DNA from: Bacteroidales bacterium
Lineage (GTDB): Bacteria > Bacteroidota > Bacteroidia > Bacteroidales > Tenuifilaceae
DNA length: 62,806 bases
Reading direction: 5' to 3'
Assembly (NCBI GenBank): GCA_016931855.1
Contig: JAFGDZ010000049.1
Coordinates: 1-62,806, forward strand
Positions 45,014 to 53,600 of this stretch are shown here, piece after piece. Both the position numbers and the translations under genes were made by a program. A model generated the notes under the pieces. It did not search any database, had not been told where the DNA came from, and worked only from the letters and a program-made list of their open reading frames with translations. Each line of letters begins with the position of its first letter. Within the stretch, counting starts at the first letter, position 1.

Positions 45014-47623
45014 TTACAGTCGGTCAAAGTGAGAATCTTTCTTGGTCAACTTCAAATCCTGGAGAATTCCTGGCCTCACGTTAATTTGAAAGCTATAGCT
45101 CTTTCTATCGCCAAATGGAACTACAGTTAATCGCATCTCCCAGCAATGCAAATCTCTAAAAATATTAAAAGAGGTTGTCGTTAATCGGTTGTTCTTAAAA
45201 TCGTACCCCGAGGTAAATGCTACTTTCCACTTCTTTGTAAGACTTAGGTCCCCACTAAAGCCCAATGTTTGGCTTATGTTCTTCTCCAAACCAGGCTTAT
45301 TATAGGTAAAGTTATACTGCAACCGTACATTCCAGGGTACATCAAAGTCAACATAATTAAGGTTTGCATAATCGGTTGACATAGCATCGCCCATATAAGT
45401 GCCAGAAGGATTAGTGCCTAATGCTGGCGGGATTGCGTCTGGAGGATTGGTTGAGCCATCGTCGTTACCCTTTTTACCCCCGTTTAAAGAAAAGCTAAGC
45501 CCCACGTTTCCTCGAGTAAAACGGGCAAGCTTCCCCTTTTCCTGTATTTGAAATCTATTATACACCTGCCCTTTCTCCGTAATAGCATAAGGGCTAAACC
45601 CTCCTGAGAAATTAATGCTGATTTTATTAAACAGATTTGTCCTTCCAGAAATACTGATATCTGAGAGATTCATTGTATCGGCCAATAGGTTATAAGACGT
45701 ACTTACGCTAAAGCTCTCCAGAATCTTTATTTTCCGAAAGTCGGCAGTGCTATCTTTTAAGGAGCGCACCTTCATCTCAAGGTTATTGCCTAGCGATAAA
45801 CCTATCATACCCGCTTCGCCAGCCGATGGTCCGCCGTAAACACCCTGTTCAAAGATAGAGTACTGCTGAAACTTGCTCCCAGTTTCATCAGTCTGCACCT
45901 CTTTAAAGTACCCATATTCTGGACCAGAGAAATCGGGCCTATAGGAAAATGATATAGCGGGAGTCATCATGTGACGTACCGCAACCACGGGAGATTTTGG
46001 CCCAAAGTTATACATACCATATATCTTGGTGCTCATGGAGGCACTTGTGCTATACTGCCAAGCGCGCTTAAAACCGGGAATGGTATCAATAACTACCGAT
46101 TTTTTCTCTTCGTCCCAGCTCTTCTCAATGGTTTTGAGGTACCAAACCTCGGAGTAGTTTACCGATGGGCTAACCGTTACGTACTTTAGCAGATTAAACG
46201 AGGTAGATAATGGGATATCGTGCTTCATTCCGCTTTTAAACTTATCAAAAACCTGCTCAGTAAAAAGCTGATCCTCCTTAACTGTTACAGAGTTATCGAG
46301 GCTTGTGTTGTAGCTAAACCCAATTTTCTGATACCACGTGGCAGGCCCAGTAGCATTTTTCTTTTTAAACGGATAAACTCTTGCCACGTTAAAGCTCACC
46401 CTAGGGAAACCAATATTTACAATACTATCCCTTGTATTCTGAGAATGGTTTAAGGATGTTGTTAAGCTAAACGGCGTACCCTCCCAAACCCTAGAGTACG
46501 AGATGCTTGAGGTAATTGAATTGGACAAATACTCCTGTAAAGCAACAGAGTTAAGCTTATTATGGCTGGAAGAACCAAAGTTTACATTGGCTTGAAATGT
46601 AGTGTTAGGCCTTGCCTTTGGATCTTGGCTGTGACTCCAGCGCAACCAGTAGGTACTGCTTTTTGAGTAATTTACAGTTCCCTGCTCTCCTATAACATTA
46701 CGGGCCAAATCAAAAGAGAAGTTCCCCGAGTACTTATAGCGCTTTCGGTACTGAGAACGTGCCCTACCAGCCCATGAGCCTAAAGAGAATACATCGGCCG
46801 TAAGGGTCATGTCCATGTAATCGCTAAAACCAAAGTAGAAACCGCCTCCTCGTAAAAAGAAACCACGGTTTGCTTCCTCGCCATACTCAGGTAGAATAAC
46901 ACCCGATTGCCGGCTACTTGTGCTAGGGAAAAAGCCAAAAGGAATGCCTATTGGTAAAGTAACATCCTCAATAACTATGTAAGCAGGGCCTGCAATAATT
47001 TTATCGTTGGGAATTAACTTTGCCTTGGATATAGCGATGTAAAAGTGAGGGTGCTCCTGATCGCAGGTTGTAAACTTACCTCCAGCAACGTTAATATGGT
47101 CATTGGCCATCTTTTTTGTAACGCTACTATGCAAGTATCCCCCTGCTTGCTCTGTAATAACGCCAGATATTTTTGCCTTGCGAGAATCGAAATTGTAAAA
47201 GATGTTATCCATAGCAAACTCCTGATTCCCCTCCTTAAAAAGAGGTTTACCAGCAATTGCACCAGTACTATCAGGGCGCCCCTCAGCAAAAACAACGCGC
47301 TTCTCCATATCAAACTCAATGTACGCAGCTTTAAGCTCCAGATCCTGGTACTTAACAACAGCATCGCCATAAAGGAACGCCCGTTGCCCGTCTAATGAGT
47401 AAACAATAGAGTCGGATGCATTAGTAAAAATAGGCGATTCTATTGCTTTCTTCTTCTTTTTTAAGGTATCGGAAGGGGTAGCAACAGTATCGCTAGCAAA
47501 TGCAGAATGGGCAACCAAGTGCGCACTTGATGCCGACACAACAACAGGCTCAGAGCCTGCTCCCCACGCCAAATGCGAGATTTGAAGCGTAAGAAATAAA
47601 ACGGGTAATAACCTTAAATACAA
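45014..47623 (-). CDS. lptD: LptD/OstA-type outer-membrane LPS assembly protein
   Basis: The 869-residue product has a signal peptide (cut near AWGAG), an N-terminal OstA-like beta-jellyroll (about 60-240; AFLYGDAVVKYQDLELKAAY, FAEGRPDSTG), and a large C-terminal barrel with many alternating aromatic strands. It is a Bacteroidota LptD, inserting LPS into the outer leaflet. The frame has no ATG start: the usable codon is TTG at 47623, with KNSTTKILHK possible upstream in-frame. The divergent amidase gene is 68 bp away, so promoters overlap. Confidence 0.9.
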   Translation of the reverse strand: MYLRLLPVLFLTLQISHLAWGAGSEPVVVSASSAHLVAHSAFASDTVATPSDTLKKKKKAIESPIFTNASDSIVYSLDGQRAFLYGDAVVKYQDLELKAAYIEFDMEKRVVFAEGRPDSTGAIAGKPLFKEGNQEFAMDNIFYNFDSRKAKISGVITEQAGGYLHSSVTKKMANDHINVAGGKFTTCDQEHPHFYIAISKAKLIPNDKIIAGPAYIVIEDVTLPIGIPFGFFPSTSSRQSGVILPEYGEEANRGFFLRGGGFYFGFSDYMDMTLTADVFSLGSWAGRARSQYRKRYKYSGNFSFDLARNVIGEQGTVNYSKSSTYWLRWSHSQDPKARPNTTFQANVNFGSSSHNKLNSVALQEYLSNSITSSISYSRVWEGTPFSLTTSLNHSQNTRDSIVNIGFPRVSFNVARVYPFKKKNATGPATWYQKIGFSYNTSLDNSVTVKEDQLFTEQVFDKFKSGMKHDIPLSTSFNLLKYVTVSPSVNYSEVWYLKTIEKSWDEEKKSVVIDTIPGFKRAWQYSTSASMSTKIYGMYNFGPKSPVVAVRHMMTPAISFSYRPDFSGPEYGYFKEVQTDETGSKFQQYSIFEQGVYGGPSAGEAGMIGLSLGNNLEMKVRSLKDSTADFRKIKILESFSVSTSYNLLADTMNLSDISISGRTNLFNKISINFSGGFSPYAITEKGQVYNRFQIQEKGKLARFTRGNVGLSFSLNGGKKGNDDGSTNPPDAIPPALGTNPSGTYMGDAMSTDYANLNYVDFDVPWNVRLQYNFTYNKPGLEKNISQTLGFSGDLSLTKKWKVAFTSGYDFKNNRLTTTSFNIFRDLHCWEMRLTVVPFGDRKSYSFQINVRPGILQDLKLTKKDSHFDRL

Positions 47624-47632
47624 TTTATGTAG

Positions 47633-47654
47633 TATTTTTGTGGTACTATTTTTG
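47633..47654 (+). promoter_or_regulatory. tandem -7 boxes of the amidase gene
   Basis: TATTTTTG occurs at 47633-47640 and again at 47647-47654, both matching TAnnTTTG, upstream of the amidase ATG at 47692. No convincing TTTG -33 box is seen for either. Confidence 0.5.
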
Positions 47655-47691
47655 AATTCAAGCTTCGAAATTAGTCAAAAAATCAAATCAG

Positions 47692-48882
47692 ATGCAGCTC
47701 ATTAGCTTTTTTAAAGCCATAAATAGTAAAACGCAAACCCTATACCATTCGGTATTATTAGCTTTGCTTTTTTTTCCGTTTAGCGTTTTTCCGCAAAACG
47801 ATTTTCCGTACGGCATAAGAAAGGTAGTAATTGACGCCGGTCACGGAGGGAAAGACCCTGGCTCGGTGGGGAAATACATCCAAGAAAAGGATATTACACT
47901 TGCAATTGCCCTTAAGGTTGGAAGCTACATTGAAAAAAACCATAAAGATGTTGAGGTTGTTTACACGCGCAAAGACGACACCTTTATTGGGTTAAATGAG
48001 AGAAGCCAAATTGCCAATGAGGCTGAGGCCAACCTATTCATATCCATACACTGCAACTCAAATCCCAGCAGCTCACCATATGGTACGGAAACATATGTTA
48101 TGGGGCTCCACAAATCAAACGATAACCTTGAAGTAGCGATGCGTGAAAATGCCGTAGTTACCTACGAGGAGGACTATACATCTAAGTACGAAGGATTTGA
48201 CCCTAATTCCAGCGAATCCTTCATTATCTTTAGCTTGATGCAAAATGCCTTTTTAGACCAAAGCTTAGCAATAGCAAGTAATATACAGAGCGAGTTTAAG
48301 GATAGAGCGCAACGAAAAGATAGAGGTATAAAACAAGCGGGCTTTCTGGTTCTTTGGAAAACCTCGATGCCCAGCGTACTTGTTGAGGTTGGCTTTTTAA
48401 GCAACCCCAAAGAGGAGGCCTTTATATCATCGGAGCAGGGCAAGGAGTACCTTGCATCGGCAATATACCGTGCATTCCGCTCATATAAGGAAACCATTGA
48501 TGCCAAAGGCGTTCTTCTTGCACAGGATAAATTTGATAGCACGCTAAAAAATGCGCAAGCAGCTCAGCAAACAGAAACAACAACATCGTGGCAACCCAAA
48601 CCCAATACCACTAGCACAGAGCAGCTAGAGTTTATGGTGCAAATTATTGTTTCCAGCAAGCAGCTTGCAAAGGACTCTGAGCACTTTAAAGGATTTACCC
48701 CAATTGAGGAGATAAAGGTTAACTCCATATACAAGTATGCAGTAGGCAGGGAAACCTCGTATGAGAAAATTCAGGAATACTGCACCATAGTTAAAACAAA
48801 ATACCCCGATGCATTCGTAATTGCACTACGAAATGGAAAGCAAATCCCCCTCAATGAGGCCCTAAAACTACAGTCAAACTAA
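47692..48882 (+). CDS. N-acetylmuramoyl-L-alanine amidase (Amidase_3)
   Basis: The 396-residue exported enzyme has a signal peptide (cut near VFPQN) and a zinc amidase domain: VVIDAGHGGKDPGSVG with the first His, a Glu in QEKDITLAIALK, His in LFISIHCNSNPSSS and the catalytic Glu in SVLVEVGFLSN. About 130 C-terminal residues form a variable domain. It cleaves the peptide from peptidoglycan during division or remodelling. An MCE-domain gene follows 13 bp later. Confidence 0.93.
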   Translation: MQLISFFKAINSKTQTLYHSVLLALLFFPFSVFPQNDFPYGIRKVVIDAGHGGKDPGSVGKYIQEKDITLAIALKVGSYIEKNHKDVEVVYTRKDDTFIGLNERSQIANEAEANLFISIHCNSNPSSSPYGTETYVMGLHKSNDNLEVAMRENAVVTYEEDYTSKYEGFDPNSSESFIIFSLMQNAFLDQSLAIASNIQSEFKDRAQRKDRGIKQAGFLVLWKTSMPSVLVEVGFLSNPKEEAFISSEQGKEYLASAIYRAFRSYKETIDAKGVLLAQDKFDSTLKNAQAAQQTETTTSWQPKPNTTSTEQLEFMVQIIVSSKQLAKDSEHFKGFTPIEEIKVNSIYKYAVGRETSYEKIQEYCTIVKTKYPDAFVIALRNGKQIPLNEALKLQSN

Positions 48883-48895
48883 CAAGAAACAGAAC

Positions 48896-49885
48896 ATGAA
48901 AATTACCCGTGAAGCTAAAATTGGTGCGTTTGCAGTAGTGTGCCTTGCTTCTTTATTCCTTGGTATTGAATTTGTTAAAGGTCGAAACATATTCAGTCGT
49001 AGCTATGAATACTACGCTGTTTTTAGCCACGTTGACGGATTAGAGCGCACTAACGATGTTTTAATAAACGGCTATAAAGTAGGCCTTGTTGACGATATAG
49101 TGTTTGAGAACTATCAAACTGGCAAAATTGTAGTTACCATACTGGTGAACAAAAAGTTCAAGCTCCCTACCAACACCATAGCTAAAATGATTAGCGCAGA
49201 TATTATGGGAGGTAAGGCCATTAAGCTTGATGTGAAACCAGGCAACGAGTTCTATGAACCGGGAGACACTCTTCCTTCTCAAGTTGAAACAGGGCTAATT
49301 GATCAGCTAGGTCACCAAATGATCCCTGTAAAAGAAAAAGCGGAACGATTGATGGTTGAGATGGAGCGAACCCTTGCGGTTTTCTCCGAAGTTTTTAACG
49401 AAAAAAACAGGGATGAGCTTAGCATCGGCATTACCAACCTTCGTAAAACACTAGAGAATGCCAATAGCGCTACGGCTCAACTAGATAGCATGATGGCGAA
49501 AGACGGTAGCATCAGAAAGTTATTGACCAACGCAGAATCAATAAGCAGCAATATAAAGAACAACAACAAGCAAATTGCAAACATAATTCAGAACTTCTCT
49601 TCAATTAGCGATTCTTTAGCAAAAGCAAACATCGCCTCAACGCTACTTCAGGTTGACTCATCAATGAATCAGCTAAACGGAATACTGACAAAGATTAACG
49701 CAGGAGAAGGCACCGCAGGCAAACTACTTAAGGACTCTACGCTGTACAACAACCTAGAGCATGCGTCTAAAAATCTTGAGCTACTCCTGCTCGACATGAA
49801 AACCAATCCAAAGCGCTATATCAACTTTTCGCTAATTGATCTTAGCCGAACAAGCTACAAAGAGGAAAAGAAAATACGCAAATAG
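48896..49885 (+). CDS. MlaD/MCE-domain lipid-transport protein
   Basis: The 329-residue product has an N-terminal TM anchor (about 9-27), a MlaD/MCE domain (about 40-120; VFSHVDGLERTNDVLINGYK, ISADIMGGKAIKL), and a long helical C-terminal part (125-300). MCE proteins bind phospholipids and form hexameric rings bridging the inner membrane and periplasm. In operon with the amidase and near lptD, it belongs to an envelope-biogenesis block. The ATPase and permease partners are not in the window. Confidence 0.9.
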   Translation: MKITREAKIGAFAVVCLASLFLGIEFVKGRNIFSRSYEYYAVFSHVDGLERTNDVLINGYKVGLVDDIVFENYQTGKIVVTILVNKKFKLPTNTIAKMISADIMGGKAIKLDVKPGNEFYEPGDTLPSQVETGLIDQLGHQMIPVKEKAERLMVEMERTLAVFSEVFNEKNRDELSIGITNLRKTLENANSATAQLDSMMAKDGSIRKLLTNAESISSNIKNNNKQIANIIQNFSSISDSLAKANIASTLLQVDSSMNQLNGILTKINAGEGTAGKLLKDSTLYNNLEHASKNLELLLLDMKTNPKRYINFSLIDLSRTSYKEEKKIRK

Positions 49886-49910
49886 CTGTAAACCAGAAAA
49901 AAGAATAAGC

Positions 49911-49957
49911 GCAATCGTTTGCATAGGCATTTTCTATGCTAGCGGTTGCATTTTTTT
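49911..49957 (+). terminator. terminator of the amidase-mlaD operon
   Basis: A two-part hairpin pairs GCAATCG with CGGTTGC (one G-U) outside and GCATAG with CTATGC (perfect) inside, followed by seven T residues at 49951-49957. Confidence 0.75.
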
Positions 49958-50213
49958 AGCTTTTAGTTAAGGTATGCTTAACAAAAGCACTAGTCTGCAA
50001 TACATTAACATCAGCCTTTAGTTAACGTTATGATTATCAATATCTTAAAGTATTTTATTTTTTTTGACCAAATTATTCCGATGACTAGTAAGGCTTTAAT
50101 GAGTTAAAATTTCCAGCAAGCTAATTCACATTTTTTTTTCACTTTTTTTTTCACAATTTTGTTCACACGAAAGTAAAAAGCAATAAAAATCGAGTAACAA
50201 CAGGGACTTTAAA
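49958..50213 (+). other. AT-rich dnaA upstream region with phased TTCAC/T-tract array
   Basis: Within the 328-bp gap before dnaA, after the terminator, the sequence becomes very AT-rich. TTCAC occurs at 50125, 50138, 50150 and 50162 with 12-13 bp spacing, alternating with two T9 tracts (50131-50139, 50143-50151). CAATTTTG at 50154-50161 is a near -7 box. I found no TTATCCACA-like DnaA box on either strand, so oriC is not shown. The array could be a curved promoter region or a factor-binding site. Confidence 0.5.
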
Positions 50214-51644
50214 ATGGTTAGCAATTGTAATGAGATTTGGCAAAATTGCCTTAGGATTATTAAGGACAATGTTCCCTCAGTAAGTTTTAAAACGTGGTTT
50301 GAACCCATTGTTCCTCTCCGTTTAGAGAAGAACGTGCTTACAATTCAGGTACCTAGTCCTTTCTTCTACGAGTACCTAGAAGAGCACTATATTGATATCC
50401 TAAAAGCAACTATCCGCAAGGAGATAGGGCACGATGCTGTATTGGAGTACAACGTTGTTCTTACCAACAATGGTTTTGCCAATAGCAAACCCTTTACGCT
50501 AAAGTTTCCCACACAGAATAGAACCGACATTAAGAATAAACCTGTAAGTATTCCTACTTCTACAGGTAGTACTGAGATAAAGAACCCATTTGTTATCCCT
50601 GGAATAAAAAAACTACACGTTGACCCACAGCTAAACCCCGAGAATACCTTTACTAATTATGTAGAAGGGGAATGCAACAGGCTTGCTCGCTCTGCCGGGT
50701 TAGCGGTAGCTCAAGCTCCAGGGAAAACGGCATTTAACCCCCTCCTACTCTACGGGAACTCGGGTCTAGGCAAAACCCATTTGGCCCAAGCCATAGGAAT
50801 TGAAGTTAAAGAGCGGTTCCCAGAGAAAACGGTTCTTTACGTAAACTCCGTTAAGTTCCAAACGCAGTTTGTTGAATCTGTACGCAGCAACAATCGCAAC
50901 GACTTTTTGCACTTCTACCAAATGATTGACGTTCTTATTATTGATGACGTTCAAGAGTTTGCTGGAAAAGAAAGAACTCAGGATGCGTTTTTTCACATAT
51001 TTAACCACTTGCACCAAATGGGCAAGCAGCTTATTCTAACTTCGGATAAGCCTCCCGTTGAGCTGCAAGGGTTAGAACAACGCCTTCTATCGCGTTTTAA
51101 GTGGGGATTATCGGCCGATTTGCAAACGCCCGATTTTGAAACCCGCATTGCTATCCTCAAAAATAAAATTTATAAGGACGGCATTGAAATACCCGAAGAG
51201 GTTATAGAGTTTATTGCCGCAAATATTCAATCTAATGTTAGGGAACTTGAGGGCGCACTTATCTCTCTACTAGCACAATCAACGCTAAATAAAAAAGAGA
51301 TAACCCTTGAGCTAGCCTCTGAGATGATTGATAAGCTAGTGAAAAACACTAGACGCGAAATCTCTATTGATTACATCCAGAAAATTGTTTGTGAGTACTT
51401 TGGGTTACCATCGGAGGTACTCCAAACAAAAACCAGAAAAAGAGAGATTGTACAAGCTAGGCAAATTGCCATGTACTTCTCTAAAACGCTAACAAAATCA
51501 TCGTTATCAACTATTGGAAGCCTTATTGGTGGCAAGGATCATGCAACAGTACTACATGCATGCAAAACGGTTAACAACCTAATTGAAACCGATAAACGGT
51601 TTAAGAATCAGGTAGAAGATATAGAGAAACGGTTAAAGCTATAA
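50214..51644 (+). CDS. dnaA: chromosomal replication initiator DnaA
   Basis: The 476-residue protein has all DnaA parts: domain I (1-80, WQNCLRIIKDNVPSVSFKTWF), a variable linker, and the AAA+ domain with Walker A GNSGLGKTH (about 181) and Walker B VLIIDDVQEF (about 240). Sensor motifs follow, and the C-terminal domain IV has the DnaA signature GGKDHATVLHACKTV. It melts the origin and loads the helicase. It is apparently monocistronic, with a terminator after the stop. The bases at 50202-50208 give only a weak SD. Confidence 0.98.
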   Translation: MVSNCNEIWQNCLRIIKDNVPSVSFKTWFEPIVPLRLEKNVLTIQVPSPFFYEYLEEHYIDILKATIRKEIGHDAVLEYNVVLTNNGFANSKPFTLKFPTQNRTDIKNKPVSIPTSTGSTEIKNPFVIPGIKKLHVDPQLNPENTFTNYVEGECNRLARSAGLAVAQAPGKTAFNPLLLYGNSGLGKTHLAQAIGIEVKERFPEKTVLYVNSVKFQTQFVESVRSNNRNDFLHFYQMIDVLIIDDVQEFAGKERTQDAFFHIFNHLHQMGKQLILTSDKPPVELQGLEQRLLSRFKWGLSADLQTPDFETRIAILKNKIYKDGIEIPEEVIEFIAANIQSNVRELEGALISLLAQSTLNKKEITLELASEMIDKLVKNTRREISIDYIQKIVCEYFGLPSEVLQTKTRKREIVQARQIAMYFSKTLTKSSLSTIGSLIGGKDHATVLHACKTVNNLIETDKRFKNQVEDIEKRLKL

Positions 51645-51655
51645 GCTACTAACGC

Positions 51656-51685
51656 AAAAAAGACGAGGCTATCCTCGCCTTTTTT
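51656..51685 (+). terminator. dnaA terminator
   Basis: CGAGG (51664-51668)/CCTCG (51673-51677) with loop CTAT is extended past one A-C mismatch by AAAAAAG/CTTTTTT, ending in the T-run. It can work on both strands. Confidence 0.8.
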
Positions 51686-51730
51686 GTTTACATCTCCTTA
51701 CGTTTTAAACCACCCATTATTGCTACCTAT

Positions 51731-51761
51731 TGGCTAAGCAGTAATCAAATACGTATATTTG
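51731..51761 (+). promoter_or_regulatory. Bacteroidota-type promoter of the SBF-like transporter gene
   Basis: TTG at 51731-51733 and TATATTTG at 51754-51761 with a 20-bp spacer fit the -33/-7 consensus. The ATG at 51782 is 20 bp downstream. Confidence 0.7.
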
Positions 51762-51781
51762 CCGCCCATTAGTTCTCCCAT

Positions 51782-52804
51782 ATGAGCAGGTTAGAAAAAA
51801 TAGCCCAATTTAGAGCAGGCGTTAAGAGCGTACGGTTAAAGCTGGGGCTCGACACCTTTGTAATAGCCCTTATTGGCGCCATTGTACTCGCATACTTTTG
51901 GTCGGCACCTGGTACATACAACGGCTCCATAACCCTACACGATGTAGCAAACTATGGGGTTTCCCTCATCTTCTTTTTTTACGGATTAAAACTTAGTCCC
52001 GAGAAGTTTAAAGAGGGACTTTCCAACTGGCGATTACACATTGTAGTGCAAACCGCAACGTTTATCATTTTCCCTCTTGTTGTGCTCTTTTTTATGGCAA
52101 TACTAGGAAGTAATGGTAACAGGCTATTCTGGATTGGAACGTTCTACCTTGCCGCGCTCCCCTCAACAGTTTCATCGTCGGTTGTAATGGTTTCCATAGC
52201 TAGAGGGAATGTACCTTCGGCAATATTTAACGCATCAATATCTAGCTTGCTAGGTGTTTTTATTACCCCCGTTTGGATGGGAATAATTCTAACATCAAAA
52301 GGGGGAAATTACGACATTACCAATGTTGTACTAAAACTCTCGCTGCAAGTTCTACTCCCCGTTGTGCTAGGCATCCTCTTACACCCAAAGCTTGGAACTT
52401 TTGCAGAGAGAAATAAAGGGCGGCTTAAGCTTTTTGACCAGAGTATTATACTGCTTATTGTTTACACTTCGTTTTGCGAGTCATTTGCGAACAAGATGTT
52501 TGCAGGGTATAGCTTTGCGGAAATCCTTATTCTTGGAGTAGCCATGATTGCCCTGTTCTTCTTAATTTATGGAATAATAACGCTAGCTGGCCGTATGCTT
52601 CACTTTAGCGTTGAGGATCACATTACGGCCGTTTTTTGTGGATCAAAAAAATCGTTGGTACATGGTACTGTTATGTCAAAGGTGCTATTTCCCGGAATAA
52701 GCGGGGTTGGAGTAATACTACTCCCGTTAATGATATTCCATGCATTGCAACTTATTGCCGCAAGTATTATAGCGCAAAGGTTTGATAAACGTGGCAAGGA
52801 ATAG
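51782..52804 (+). CDS. bile acid:sodium symporter-like protein (SBF-like family)
   Basis: The 340-residue membrane protein has ten hydrophobic segments and SBF-like signatures: YGVSLIFFFYGLKLSPE, STVSSSVVMVSIARGNVPSA and FCGSKKSLVHGTVM. It belongs to the PF13593 branch, whose substrates are undefined (organic anion or Na+-coupled uptake are possibilities). It is monocistronic from a good promoter. Confidence 0.88.
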   Translation: MSRLEKIAQFRAGVKSVRLKLGLDTFVIALIGAIVLAYFWSAPGTYNGSITLHDVANYGVSLIFFFYGLKLSPEKFKEGLSNWRLHIVVQTATFIIFPLVVLFFMAILGSNGNRLFWIGTFYLAALPSTVSSSVVMVSIARGNVPSAIFNASISSLLGVFITPVWMGIILTSKGGNYDITNVVLKLSLQVLLPVVLGILLHPKLGTFAERNKGRLKLFDQSIILLIVYTSFCESFANKMFAGYSFAEILILGVAMIALFFLIYGIITLAGRMLHFSVEDHITAVFCGSKKSLVHGTVMSKVLFPGISGVGVILLPLMIFHALQLIAASIIAQRFDKRGKE

Positions 52805-52931
52805 CAAGTACAGCTTAGGCTCTGAACTCAGGAACTACTACAAATTGTCACAATAGGTTAATTACCAAATCTTTCCTATATTGCCTGCAATGCATAACCA
52901 AAGTTTTAAAAAGCACACTACGTAAAAAGAA

Positions 52932-53507
52932 ATGGAATACAAGAATATTAAGGTAACAACCGATGGTTTAGTTTTGCAAATCCATATCCGTAAGCACCAT
53001 GAGCGGGCATTGCAAATATTCCTTGTTTTCGCATTCGCCGTTATTGCGCTTTTTATATATCTACTTAGACTTGTAGAAACAAATGCAGATGGCAGCAACC
53101 CCATTTTTTTTGTAATTATGAAGCTCATCTTTTACGGGGCAGGAGGGATTATGTTTGTGGCCATGATTTACGAAGCCATTAAACTAGAGGTAGTTGAAAT
53201 TAATAGATACAACCTAATTCTAAGAGACTCTTTTTTAAACCATCCCATAAATGAACGGCAGTATGAGCTAAAGCGGATAAGGGATATAAAGCTAGCACCC
53301 ACACCCAGCAATAAATGGGAAACCACCGATAAGTATGCCGATAGCTCCCAGAGCTGGCAATCCATCTCTAAGGATACCCGAAAGGTACATCCAACCATAC
53401 AATTTGAGCACAACGGGGAAATAATTATGTTGGCAAATGGCTTAACGCCTAACGAGGCTCAGGTGGTTATTGGGCTTATCCTAAAAAAAATACAGCAACT
53501 CAATTAG
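52932..53507 (+). CDS. two-TM hypothetical membrane protein
   Basis: The 191-residue product has two TM helices (about 28-47 and 60-82) between a short N-terminal beta segment and a soluble C-terminal half. That half is beta-rich and PH-domain-like in rhythm (VEINRYNLILRDSFLNH, TIQFEHNGEIIMLANGL). I do not recognise the family. It lies alone between the SBF-like and CNNM genes. Confidence 0.65.
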   Translation: MEYKNIKVTTDGLVLQIHIRKHHERALQIFLVFAFAVIALFIYLLRLVETNADGSNPIFFVIMKLIFYGAGGIMFVAMIYEAIKLEVVEINRYNLILRDSFLNHPINERQYELKRIRDIKLAPTPSNKWETTDKYADSSQSWQSISKDTRKVHPTIQFEHNGEIIMLANGLTPNEAQVVIGLILKKIQQLN

Positions 53508-53571
53508 TTAGTGTAACAACTTTGTTATTAACTCAACTGCAATCATCATCATAAAAAGAGCTTAAAATCTC

Positions 53572-53579
53572 TATATTTG
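53572..53579 (+). promoter_or_regulatory. -7 box of the CNNM/CBS gene
   Basis: TATATTTG matches TAnnTTTG and overlaps the TTG at 53577 that a naive start call would use. The ATG at 53601 is 21 bp downstream, so the leader would be short. No clear -33 box is seen. Confidence 0.6.
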
Positions 53580-53600
53580 CAGAAACCAACAAATTATTTC

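Noticed and set aside
49886-50213. oriC with DnaA boxes upstream of dnaA
   Set aside because: No TTATCCACA-like 9-mer was found on either strand; AT-richness and TTCAC repeats alone do not show an origin.
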